In this document: positions 9,124 to 20,101 of the stretch, piece after piece
Layout of the letters: each line of letters begins with the position of its first letter
How positions within the stretch are numbered: position 1 is the stretch's first letter
Source: UBA6168 sp041163745
Lineage (GTDB): Bacteria; Bacteroidota; Bacteroidia; Chitinophagales; Saprospiraceae
NCBI GenBank assembly: GCA_041163745.1
Contig: JBEAQU010000024.1
Coordinates: 87,218 to 151,217, forward strand
Direction of reading: 5' to 3'
Length of the DNA stretch: 64,000 nucleotides
The notes under the pieces: model-generated
The model's database searches: none
The model's input: only the letters and a program-made list of their open reading frames with translations
What the model was told of the DNA's origin: nothing
Translations under genes and position numbers: made by a program

Positions 9124-9882
9124 TCAGGCTTTGGCAAGGATGCCTAGAAAATCGGCAGCCTTGAGCGAGGCGCCGCCAATCAGCCCGCCGTCCACATCCG
9201 GTTGGGAGAAGAGTTCCTCTGCATTATCGGGTTTGCAGCTGCCGCCGTACAATATGGGCACCTGCTCCGCGACCGCCGCACCGTAGCGGTCCGCCAGCAG
9301 GTTACGGATGAACCGGTGCATATCCTGTGCTTGTTGCGGGCTGGCAGTCCGGCCTGTCCCAATGGCCCAAACCGGTTCATAGGCAATCACGACGCCGCGC
9401 ATCGCCTCGTCTGAAAGATGAAACAAGCCACCGGAAACCTGGTCGGAAACAACAGATTCCTGTTTCCCGGCCTCCCTTGCCTCCAGCAATTCCCCGCAGC
9501 AATAGATGGGAACCATGCCGTTCGAAAGCACCGCGTTCACTTTGGCGGCCAACCAAGCTTCCGTCTCGCCAAAGTAGGCACGGCGCTCGGAATGACCCAG
9601 GATAACGTATTCGACACCGACGGAACGCAACATGGGCGCAGCAATCTCCCCCGTGTAGGCGCCGTTCGGTTCGCTGTGGCAATTCTGTGCCCCCAGGGCG
9701 ATGCCGTCGCGGCCCGCCAGCAACCCGGACAAGGATGACAGATGCAGGAACGGCGGACACAGGACAGCCAGGGCGGACGAATCCGAAGGCATACCGGCCA
9801 GTACTTCCCGGGCCAGCGCTTCCCCTTCCGGCAAGGATTTGTTCATTTTCCAGTTTCCGGCTACGATTTTCTTTCTAGTCAT
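9124..9882 (-). CDS. tpiA: Triosephosphate isomerase
   Basis: Interconverts dihydroxyacetone phosphate and glyceraldehyde 3-phosphate in glycolysis. The 252-residue product has normal TIM length. The catalytic residues are visible: Lys12 in GNWKMNK, His97 in ILGHSERR and Glu169 in AYEPVWAIGTG (the last includes the start of the mobile loop). The C-terminal phosphate-binding strands YGGSCKPDN and GLIGGASL are present. It starts at ATG 9880-9882, just behind a -7 promoter element, so the transcript would have almost no leader. The giant surface protein gene follows 42 bases downstream on the same strand. Confidence 0.97.
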   Translation of the reverse strand: MTRKKIVAGNWKMNKSLPEGEALAREVLAGMPSDSSALAVLCPPFLHLSSLSGLLAGRDGIALGAQNCHSEPNGAYTGEIAAPMLRSVGVEYVILGHSERRAYFGETEAWLAAKVNAVLSNGMVPIYCCGELLEAREAGKQESVVSDQVSGGLFHLSDEAMRGVVIAYEPVWAIGTGRTASPQQAQDMHRFIRNLLADRYGAAVAEQVPILYGGSCKPDNAEELFSQPDVDGGLIGGASLKAADFLGILAKA

Positions 9883-10335
9883 GGTGAAAAATCAAATTTA
9901 AGTATTCGGACTTGTCCTGACGGGTTCCCGCCACGACAAGGCTGTGGAAATGTTCGCAGCGGCCGCGGCCGGAACGACGGCTACCTGCCGTCGAGAGGCA
10001 CATGGAATCATGCAGGTCAGGGCAGGACCGACCCATTTTTCCCGAGTTTACGGCTCGTGGTGACTTCATTTTCCCACGGAAGGCGGGCGGCTGGCAAGAC
10101 GTCGCTTTGCCCGGTGGGCGGAAAGCGGCACCTGCTCTTTCGTTTTGTTTCAATGCGCCTGCAGGCTGGCAAAGATAATATTGGTTTCAAAATGGGGAAA
10201 CAAATATTTGGAAGTGGTCACCCCGCCACGCAGACGACGCCCGCCGTCAAACCCCGCAATAGCCGCCCTGCCCTTCCGGACAGCCGGTCCCCGAATGAGA
10301 CTGCCCGTATAATTCACCAAAAAAAAGTCCGGCAG
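9883..10335. other. Intergenic region between divergent tpiA and sigma factor genes
   Basis: About 450 bases before the sigma factor promoter. Besides the tpiA -7 element and the 30-base inverted repeat at 9911-9940, I see no gene. The open frames here have unnatural composition and no start signals. Confidence 0.6.
9893..9900 (-). promoter_or_regulatory. Possible -7 element of the tpiA promoter
   Basis: TAAATTTG on the minus strand matches TAnnTTTG exactly. No clear TTG lies at the -33 position. The element ends only 10 bases before the tpiA ATG, which would leave a leader of about 5 bases. An inverted repeat (CTTGTC/GACAAG arms, 9911-9940) lies immediately upstream. Confidence 0.4.
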
Positions 10336-10366
10336 TTGCTTTTTACACAGATAAAAAATATATTTG
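10336..10366 (+). promoter_or_regulatory. Bacteroidota-type promoter for the ECF sigma factor gene
   Basis: TTG (10336-10338), 20 bases, then TATATTTG (10359-10366), a full match to the -33/-7 consensus. Predicted start is near 10372, giving a leader of about 115 bases before the gene at 10486. Confidence 0.65.
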
Positions 10367-10485
10367 GCCTTGAAATTGTCTTTTCCTTTCGAGTTCCACA
10401 TCTTCAAATCAAATCAATCAGTATAGGCGACAAACTTCTACACTAAATCGATTAGCTTATTTTTTAACTAACCGCAGATTTAGTT

Positions 10486-11064
10486 ATGCAAGTCACGCCA
10501 TTGAACGACCACCAACTGATTGACTGCTATTTGAACGGAGACGAGCGGGCCTTCCAGGAGCTGCTCGGCCGTTACCAACAGAAAATATACACTTCCATCT
10601 ATCTGTTCGTCAAGGACGAAGCGCAGGCAGAGGACATTTTCCAGGAAGTGTTCATCAAGATCATCAACACCCTCCGTTCCGGAAAGTACAATCATGAGGG
10701 TAAGTTCGTGCAATGGGCCCTACGGATTGCCTACAACATGTGTGTGGACAATTTCCGCAGGGGCAAGCGCAGGCCGGTTGTGCAGGCAGGTGATTCGTTC
10801 GATGTGTTCGATGTGCTGCACTGTCCTAATCCGAATGCGGAACAAATGATGATGCGAAGCCAGAACCACGACCGAATCCGTCAGCTGGTGGACAAGCTGC
10901 CGCCGGAGCAGCGGGAAGTGGTCATCCTCCGACATTACGCCGACATGAGTTTCAAGGAAATCGCTGCCTTGACCCAGGTCAGCATAAACACAGCATTGGG
11001 TAGGATGCGCTATGCGCTCATCAACATCCGCAAGATGGCCGGCGAGCACCAGCTGCAGGTATGA
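10486..11064 (+). CDS. RNA polymerase sigma factor, sigma-70 family, ECF type
   Basis: A 192-residue sigma factor with region 2 (about residues 20-95; LLGRYQQKIYTSIYLFVKD, then DIFQEVFIKI) and region 4 (about 130-185; KLPPEQREVVILRHYADM, then FKEIAALTQVSINTALGRMR as the helix-turn-helix). Region 3 is absent, as in ECF factors. Such proteins direct RNA polymerase to a dedicated promoter set. No anti-sigma factor gene is adjacent: the next gene is a small PspC protein 149 bases downstream. The leader is about 115 bases long. The target regulon cannot be read from the window. Confidence 0.9.
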   Translation: MQVTPLNDHQLIDCYLNGDERAFQELLGRYQQKIYTSIYLFVKDEAQAEDIFQEVFIKIINTLRSGKYNHEGKFVQWALRIAYNMCVDNFRRGKRRPVVQAGDSFDVFDVLHCPNPNAEQMMMRSQNHDRIRQLVDKLPPEQREVVILRHYADMSFKEIAALTQVSINTALGRMRYALINIRKMAGEHQLQV

Positions 11065-11213
11065 CCCGGGGCCGCCGGTGATCGGAAAGGTATCAGCGGG
11101 AGGGCCAGGCTCTGCGGAGCAACCTGCCCCGGCCATCTCCGACCGGCGGAAATGCCGAACATTTTCCGGATTGGTTTGTATTTAAAATTTATCCTTGGCA
11201 GCCGGACAGAATA

Positions 11214-11429
11214 ATGAAAGCCAACCACCGCATATTGGAAAAGCCTGCCTTCGGCGTTTGCAGCTATCTCGGAGAGAAGATGGGGCTCCCCTCCGGCAGT
11301 GTACGCTTATATTTCATTTACATCACCTGCGTCACCATCGGGTCTCCGGTCATCCTGTATCTCTTCCTGGCCTTTTGGCTGAACATCCGTACATTCTTCC
11401 GTCATCGCCACCATCCTGTATGGGAATAG
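11214..11429 (+). CDS. Small PspC-domain membrane protein
   Basis: A 71-residue protein that is essentially a single PspC domain: an N-terminal segment (KPAFGVCSYLGEKMGL) followed by a hydrophobic stretch of about 30 residues ending in LAFWLNI, and a basic tail RTFFRHRHH. PspC proteins in other bacteria sense envelope stress or bind PspA/PspB; the stand-alone short form is common in Bacteroidota and its role there is not established. It lies downstream of the ECF sigma factor on the same strand. The context suggests envelope stress, but this is inference. Confidence 0.75.
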   Translation: MKANHRILEKPAFGVCSYLGEKMGLPSGSVRLYFIYITCVTIGSPVILYLFLAFWLNIRTFFRHRHHPVWE

Positions 11430-11495
11430 GCCTCGCTTGGGTACGGCCGTTGTGCTGTTCCGCAGCAACGGGCACGGGATGCAACCGGCTCCGGC

Positions 11496-15185
<3,690 letters not shown>

Positions 15186-15294
15186 AGCAGAAGTTTTGAG
15201 CAGGCCGCCCGGGCAACAGGGCGGGCGGGCTGTGTCGAGTCGGCGGCCGGTCGACGGCGAAGGTCTCCAAGGTTCAGCGATCTGCAGCTGCGTC

Positions 15295-15876
15295 TCATGG
15301 TCTGGCGAACAAGGATGCCTCCACCAGCTCGCAAATAATATGGCCGCAAAGGATGTGTGCTTCCTGGATGCGTGGGGTTTGTTCCTCCGGCATGCACAGC
15401 AGCAGGTCGCAAGCTTGTCGCAGCGCACCGCCGTGCCGGCCGGTCATGCCGACGACCATGAGTCCCTTTTCCCGTGCCTTCCGAGCAGCATGGAGTACGT
15501 TGGGGGAATTCCCGGAGGTGGACAGCACGAACAGCACATCTCCTGTCGAACCATATGCTGCGACCGCTCTTTCGAAAGCCCTTTCGAATCCGTAATCATT
15601 TGAAACAGCCGTGAGGAAGGAAGAGTTCACGTGCAGGGCTTCCGCAGGAAGCGGGTCACGGTCGAGCAGAAACCGTCCGGACAGTTCCGCCGCCAGGTGC
15701 TGAGCATCGGCGGCGCTGCCGCCGTTGCCACAGAAAAAAACCCGCCTGCCGTTCCGGTAGCAACCGGTCACGGCGGACACGACATCCTCAATGGACGCCA
15801 GCAGGTCCGGACACGCCATGACAGCCGATACCAAGGCGGCATGTTGGGCCAGGATATGTAGGATTCTGTCACGCAT
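15295..15876 (-). CDS. gmhA: Phosphoheptose isomerase (SIS domain)
   Basis: Converts sedoheptulose 7-phosphate to D-glycero-D-manno-heptose 7-phosphate, the first step of LPS heptose synthesis, in the cytoplasm. The 193-residue product carries the SIS fold hallmarks: FFCGNGGSAADAQHLAAELSG, LSTSGNSPNVLHAA, and the C-terminal AHILCGHIICELVE containing the catalytic His-region helix. I chose ATG 15874-15876; a GTG six codons earlier would overlap the hisS stop region by 8 bases. It follows hisS by 10 bases and precedes metH by 109 bases. A general SIS sugar isomerase is the alternative, but the motifs fit GmhA well. Confidence 0.88.
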   Translation of the reverse strand: MRDRILHILAQHAALVSAVMACPDLLASIEDVVSAVTGCYRNGRRVFFCGNGGSAADAQHLAAELSGRFLLDRDPLPAEALHVNSSFLTAVSNDYGFERAFERAVAAYGSTGDVLFVLSTSGNSPNVLHAARKAREKGLMVVGMTGRHGGALRQACDLLLCMPEEQTPRIQEAHILCGHIICELVEASLFARP

Positions 15877-15886
15877 AGCGGGCAAT

Positions 15887-17452
15887 TCAACCACAGATCG
15901 ACCGGAGATGAGCGACCAGGTCTTTTCGTGCGACGGATTGCTGGACTTGTGCGATCCATTCCTGTTTGTCTGCGATGCGGTCAGCGAGTTCCCGGCCCAG
16001 GGCCAGGTTTTTCACCGACACCATACCTTTCTCCGCCTCATCCGTACCTAGAAGAACCACCGCCGGACAATTCTTTTCATCGGCGTAAGCCATCTGCTTC
16101 TTGATTTTCCGGAAGCCCTTGTAAGCGCCGCAGTAGACCTCGGCATCCATTCCGGCCATCCGCAGCTCCCGGGCGATCCGGTGGTAGGTGTCGTGCAGGG
16201 CGTCGTCGAAATAAGCCACCAGTATCGGGCCTCGAGCCCTGACGCCGTCGGAAAGGGACATACGCATCAGTTCCGCCAGGCGGTCCACGCCGATGGAGGC
16301 GCCGGTGGCCGGCACATCGATGCCCAGCAGCCGGGAAACCAATCCGTCGTAACGTCCTCCCCCACAGATGGAACCCACCTTACGCTCACGGCCCTTCTCG
16401 TCCCGATAAGTGAGCAGCGATTCCGCTTCGAACACCGGACCGGTATAATACGCCATGCCCCGCATCAGGGTCGGGTCGAACATGATCCTGGACTCATCGA
16501 ACCCGAGGGCGGACCAGAGCTGGTCCATGCGGGACAGTTCCGCGATGCCCTCGACTGCCTGCGGGTGGTTCCCGGCGGCCATTGTCAGCCGGTCCAGCAC
16601 TTCGGTCCGGGTATCCGCACCGGTGGCGAGAGAGAGGAAATCCATGATGGCGTGACAGGTCGCATCGGGCAAACCCAATCCAGCTATCGGTGCGCCGGAG
16701 GCGTCCGTTCTGCCCGGACCGAGCTCCAACAAGACATTGTCCCATCCCACCTTGTCCTGTTTGTCGATGACCCGTAGTACCGCCGCCTCCTTCTCCGCCC
16801 CTTCTATTCCGACCGAGGCGAGAAAACCGTTCAGGACCTTTCTGTTGTTGACCCGGACGACATAGGTAGACGTAGGCAGGCCCACAGCGGCGAGGGCATC
16901 ACAGAGAATCATGCATGCCTCCGCGTCGGTCGCCACGTCGTCCGATCCCACCGTGTCGAAATCCAGCTGCCAGAACTCACGGAAGCGCCCCGGCAGCAAT
17001 TTCAGTTCGTATCGGAATACCGGACCGTATTGAAACCGCCGGAACAGGGGCGGGCGGCCTTCCGGCACCTGCCCCCTTTTCGCATCCATCCAGAGTTTCT
17101 CCGCATACACCCTGGCGAGCGGTGCCGTGAGGTCGTAGCGCAAAGCCAACGGGGCATGCTCCATCACAGCCTTTCCGGATGCGTCCCGCACCTCGTGCGC
17201 CTGCTCGTCCAACACCGGCTCCATTTCGGGATTCCGGAAGGCATAGACGCCCCGGTCGACCGTGTCCTCATCCGGCATGTGTTTGCCGATGACATCCGCA
17301 TATTCCAGTACCGGAGTGTCCCAGTGTTCGAATCCGTAGGAGCGGTACACGGCGGAAGCCGCCCGGATGATACGCTGGCGCAATTCGTTCTGGTTCGCAT
17401 CGATGTCCCGGAAGCCTCTGATCTTCCGGGGGACGATACCTCTTTCCTTCAT
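15887..17452 (-). CDS. hisS: Histidyl-tRNA synthetase, alphaproteobacterial-like type
   Basis: Class II synthetase charging tRNA-His. The 521-residue product shows a class II core: LRYDLTAPLARV (residues 104-115), the motif 2 region with FRRFQYGPVFRYE and GRFREFWQLDFD (137-166), the second histidine-binding element GMAYYTGPVFE, and GSICGGGRYDGLV. A C-terminal anticodon-binding domain follows (VLLGTDEAEKG). Motif 2 differs from the usual bacterial form (RPQKGRYRQFHQ in E. coli) and, from memory, resembles the alphaproteobacterial form with GRFRQF and a D-A/F-D-TVG tail. The start is ATG 17450-17452. The neighbouring tRNA-His gene lacks G-1 and has A73, which matches this HisRS type. gmhA follows 10 bases downstream. 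Confidence 0.93.
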   Translation of the reverse strand: MKERGIVPRKIRGFRDIDANQNELRQRIIRAASAVYRSYGFEHWDTPVLEYADVIGKHMPDEDTVDRGVYAFRNPEMEPVLDEQAHEVRDASGKAVMEHAPLALRYDLTAPLARVYAEKLWMDAKRGQVPEGRPPLFRRFQYGPVFRYELKLLPGRFREFWQLDFDTVGSDDVATDAEACMILCDALAAVGLPTSTYVVRVNNRKVLNGFLASVGIEGAEKEAAVLRVIDKQDKVGWDNVLLELGPGRTDASGAPIAGLGLPDATCHAIMDFLSLATGADTRTEVLDRLTMAAGNHPQAVEGIAELSRMDQLWSALGFDESRIMFDPTLMRGMAYYTGPVFEAESLLTYRDEKGRERKVGSICGGGRYDGLVSRLLGIDVPATGASIGVDRLAELMRMSLSDGVRARGPILVAYFDDALHDTYHRIARELRMAGMDAEVYCGAYKGFRKIKKQMAYADEKNCPAVVLLGTDEAEKGMVSVKNLALGRELADRIADKQEWIAQVQQSVARKDLVAHLRSICG

Positions 17453-17532
17453 TTGGGTAATGTTGATTTGATTTTCGGTCCCGGCATGTCGCAGGGACAC
17501 CTGGCATGAGCGGCCAGCCTGCGGCCAGGGCA

Positions 17533-17540
17533 CGAATATA
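17533..17540 (-). promoter_or_regulatory. Possible -7 element for hisS
   Basis: TATATTCG on the minus strand, one mismatch from TAnnTTTG. It would start transcription about 75 bases ahead of hisS, downstream of the tRNA-His terminator. No convincing -33 TTG. Confidence 0.3.
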
Positions 17541-17621
17541 CGGCGAACCCCCGACAATTGGGAACCGAGGCCGCCCGGCAAATGGATCGGTCGTCGCGGA
17601 CGGGGAGCCCAGATGGTTCCC

Positions 17622-17657
17622 AAACAAAAAAAGCATCACCTGACAGGCAATGCTTTT
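17622..17657 (-). terminator. Intrinsic terminator of the tRNA-His transcript
   Basis: On the minus strand AAAAGCAT (17650-17657) pairs with ATGCTTTT (17629-17636). An inner CCTG/CAGG helix extends the stem, and a T-rich tract follows to 17622. It sits 13 bases past the tRNA 3' end, so tRNA-His is probably a separate transcript from hisS. Confidence 0.75.
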
Positions 17658-17670
17658 GACGGTTTGTTTG

Positions 17671-17744
17671 TCCCCCCGAGTGGGCTCGAACCACTGACCC
17701 CCGGAACCACAATCCGATGCTCTAGCCAACTGAGCTACAGGGGG
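17671..17744 (-). tRNA. tRNA-His (anticodon GUG), without encoded G-1 and with A73
   Basis: A full cloverleaf reads on the minus strand: acceptor CCCCCTG paired with CGGGGGG, D arm GCTC/GAGC, anticodon stem TCGGA/TCCGG around loop TTGTGGT (anticodon GTG), a 5-base variable loop, and T arm AGTGG/CCACT with loop TTCGAGC. The discriminator base is A73 and the base at -1 is T. Nearly all bacterial tRNA-His genes encode G-1 and C73; exceptions are known in a clade of Alphaproteobacteria. The 3' CCA is not encoded. The gene has its own promoter and terminator and lies 219 bases upstream of hisS on the same strand. Confidence 0.96.
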
Positions 17745-17781
17745 AGGCATCTTTTGGAGGGCAATCTCCTCCGAAGCGGCG

Positions 17782-17813
17782 CAAAGTTAGGAATACTTCC
17801 GCTTCATTTCAAA
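17782..17813 (-). promoter_or_regulatory. Bacteroidota-type promoter for tRNA-His
   Basis: On the minus strand TTTG (17810-17813), 20 bases, then TAACTTTG (17782-17789): a perfect consensus. Predicted start is near 17776, about 30 bases before the mature tRNA 5' end. Confidence 0.8.
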
Positions 17814-18357
17814 ATCATCCTGTTATTTTGTTTGTCTCAAGTGGGAAGTATAGCGGTAGTTTGACAAAAGATGTTGTCGAAATAGGCGGAACGTCGTAGA
17901 TTTAGGGGGTTATCAGAGACGGTAGGCCATACGGAGGATTTTCGGGCCGAATTTGCGGTGCTGACTCCGTTCATGGCGAAGAAACAAAGACCACACAGGT
18001 ACCCACGCAAGTTTTGACTCAACGCTATTCCATGTGGCTTTGGTGTGGACTGGAAATAGGGCGGGCCTCGACCGTTGACTTGTCCGGTTCCGCCGGGAAC
18101 CACCCCGGCGGACAACGAGGATTACCGAAAACCAGCCGGCCGGCCTAATCGTGATTTTTTGAGGGTCCAAAACACCCGAATGCCTGTGTGCGTCTTTTTT
18201 CTTAAGTCCGATGCCGGCGGCAGCCATCCGGCACGATATCGCCCCGAGGTGGTGACAAAAGGACTATTCGTCGAAAAAAGCGGGTCTTTGCTGCTGAATA
18301 GCCCTACATTGTACCTTGCAAAAGAACCCAACCTTTCAAACCTTCAAAAACAATCCG
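17814..18357. other. Intergenic region with a strong hairpin, upstream of the SPFH gene
   Basis: No gene is supported here. A GC-rich hairpin (TCCGCCGGG/CCCGGCGGA, 18089-18112) competes with an alternative fold in which TTGTCCG pairs with CGGACAA and GGTTCC with GGAACC. A T-rich run lies about 45 bases downstream. This could be the end of a small RNA or an attenuator. A weak promoter candidate for the next gene is at 18287-18319. Confidence 0.4.
18287..18319 (+). promoter_or_regulatory. Weak promoter candidate for the SPFH gene
   Basis: TTTG (18287-18290), 21 bases, TACCTTGC (18312-18319), two mismatches from the -7 consensus. About 35 bases ahead of the ATG at 18358. Confidence 0.35.
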
Positions 18358-19266
18358 ATGGCAATCATCATTTTTCCCATTCTCGGCATCCTGATCCTGC
18401 TGAGCGGCCTTTTCACGGTGCGGCAGCAATCCGCGGCGATCATCCAGCGTTTCGGCAAGTTCCAGAGCGTGCGGCAGGCCGGACTACAGTTCAAGATTCC
18501 TTTCATCGATATGATAGCAGGCCGCATTAGTCTCAAGATCCAGCAATTGGACGTGCCGGTCGAGACCAAGACCAAAGACAACGTATTCCTGCGCATGCAG
18601 GTTTCGGTCCAGTACAAAATCAATCCGGACACTATCTACGAAGCCTTTTACAAGCTGCAGAACCCGACGGAGCAGATGGCGGCCTACATCTTCGACGTTG
18701 TCCGGGCGGAAGTGCCCAAGATGAAGCTGGATGATGTGTTCGAGCGCAAGGATGACATTGCGGTGGCCATCCGCCGTGAACTGGACGAATCCATGAACGA
18801 ATACGGATATTACATCGTCAAAGCCTTGGTGACGGACATCGATCCGGCCCAGGAGGTCAAGCATGCCATGAACCATATCAACGCCGCGGAGCGAAAGAAG
18901 ATCGCCGCCGAGTACGAAGCGGAGGCCGAAAAGATCCGCATCATCGCCAAAGCCAAAGCCGAGGCGGAAAGCAAGCGCCTGCAGGGACAGGGCATAGCAG
19001 ACCAACGACGGGAAATTGCCCGGGGGTTGGAGGAAAGCGTCGGAACCCTGCATGCCGTCGGCATCAACCAGCAGGAAGCCTCCTCCCTCATCGTCATCAC
19101 CCAGCATTACGACACCTTACAATCCTTGGGAGAGAATTCGAAGAGCACCCTGATCCTGCTCCCGAACGCCCCCAACGCGGCCAGTGACATGTTGAACCAG
19201 ATGGTCAACTCGTTCGTCACCGCCCAGCAGATCGGTACCGGCGACACCGAGGAGGCAGGCCGGTAA
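18358..19266 (+). CDS. SPFH/Band 7 membrane protein (stomatin-like)
   Basis: A 302-residue protein with an N-terminal membrane segment (MAIIIFPILGILILLSGLF), then the SPFH domain (RQQSAAIIQRFGKF, QFKIPFIDMIAG, TKDNVFLRMQVSVQYKI) and an Ala/Glu/Lys-rich coiled coil (about residues 175-225; INAAERKKIAAEYEAEAEK). Such proteins form large oligomeric rings on the membrane and act as scaffolds, often with proteases. No NfeD partner or protease gene is adjacent. ATG 18358 is chosen because the membrane segment starts there; an upstream in-frame start 14 codons earlier (18316) adds only a polar extension. A strong terminator follows at 19288. Confidence 0.9.
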   Translation: MAIIIFPILGILILLSGLFTVRQQSAAIIQRFGKFQSVRQAGLQFKIPFIDMIAGRISLKIQQLDVPVETKTKDNVFLRMQVSVQYKINPDTIYEAFYKLQNPTEQMAAYIFDVVRAEVPKMKLDDVFERKDDIAVAIRRELDESMNEYGYYIVKALVTDIDPAQEVKHAMNHINAAERKKIAAEYEAEAEKIRIIAKAKAEAESKRLQGQGIADQRREIARGLEESVGTLHAVGINQQEASSLIVITQHYDTLQSLGENSKSTLILLPNAPNAASDMLNQMVNSFVTAQQIGTGDTEEAGR

Positions 19267-19287
19267 CGACCAGACCAAAATCGAATA

Positions 19288-19322
19288 ACGGACCAGCGAC
19301 GGCAGGTCCGTTTCTTTTTTTT
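19288..19322 (+). terminator. Intrinsic terminator after the SPFH gene
   Basis: ACGGACC (19288-19294) pairs with GGTCCGT (19305-19311) around a 10-base loop, followed by TTC and eight T residues. Confidence 0.8.
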
Positions 19323-19390
19323 GTTTTTTTATGAGCGGAAAATGACGGATGAGTATATTTTTTTAGGTTTACTGCAAATCTGCGGACAAT

Positions 19391-20101
19391 ATGAAGAAGC
19401 AAAGCGCGATGCGTAAGCACAATTTCCCGGATGCGGACCTCTATCTGGCATGTATGGAACGCATACGGTACGCGCGGCGGGACCAGGCGGAATTCGAGGC
19501 CTACGGATATGGGTTGGAGCGGTTGAAGGCCTTTCATGCCAACTGCGAGCAATTCCGTTCCTTGCCGGATGACGAGGAGTTGTTGGGAGAACAGATGATC
19601 CTGACGGAGAAAAAATACCAGGCTGCTGATCGGCTGCAGGCGGCGATCCGGAGTGTGATGACCCGGGTGGCGACGAAGTATAACAACCGGACGGGGCGTT
19701 ACCGCAAATTCGGGGCGGTGCGGTTGGGTGACATGACGGATGCGCAGTTGATCTTCTGTGCCCGTCGGGTCGTCCGGGTGGCGAGGCAGCAATTGGATTT
19801 CCTGGTGGAGACGGGGCTGAACGAGACCTTGCTGGGCAGGATTACCGAAGCGGCACAAACTTTCGAGTTGGCGGTCAACCTGCAACAGGACCGGGTGGCG
19901 GACCGAGACATAGGCGTGGAGCGCCGCATAGCCCAGGGAAACAACCTGTATGATGAGCTTGTCGTGGTCTGTGACATCGGCAAGGACATCTGGAACAACC
20001 GGGATCCCGGCAAGTACGAGCAGTACTGCCTGTACGAAAGCAACAACGAACAGAAAAAGGCCAGGAAAGCAGCCGGTCGCAGTACCCCACCCTCTCCCTG
20101 A
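19391..20101 (+). CDS. Hypothetical helical protein
   Basis: A 236-residue cytoplasmic-looking protein with no signal peptide or membrane segment. It is rich in Arg, Glu, Ala and Leu and appears mostly helical (DLYLACMERIRYARRDQAEF; ITEAAQTFELAVNLQQDRV; RRIAQGNNLYDELVVVCDIG). I do not recognise the family. The C-terminus is basic (KKARKAAGRS). The stop codon TGA overlaps the ATG of the FAD oxidoreductase gene by one base, so the two are probably translationally coupled. A long Phe/Tyr-containing helical array could bind protein or RNA, but nothing in the sequence fixes a function. Confidence 0.75.
   Translation: MKKQSAMRKHNFPDADLYLACMERIRYARRDQAEFEAYGYGLERLKAFHANCEQFRSLPDDEELLGEQMILTEKKYQAADRLQAAIRSVMTRVATKYNNRTGRYRKFGAVRLGDMTDAQLIFCARRVVRVARQQLDFLVETGLNETLLGRITEAAQTFELAVNLQQDRVADRDIGVERRIAQGNNLYDELVVVCDIGKDIWNNRDPGKYEQYCLYESNNEQKKARKAAGRSTPPSP

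Noticed and set aside
9742..10446. Open frame overlapping tpiA and the intergenic region
   Set aside because: Starts inside tpiA on the opposite strand; composition is that of a shadow frame.
15186..15428. N-terminal extension of metH
   Set aside because: It would overlap gmhA and adds non-family sequence; ATG 15183-15185 matches MetH starts.
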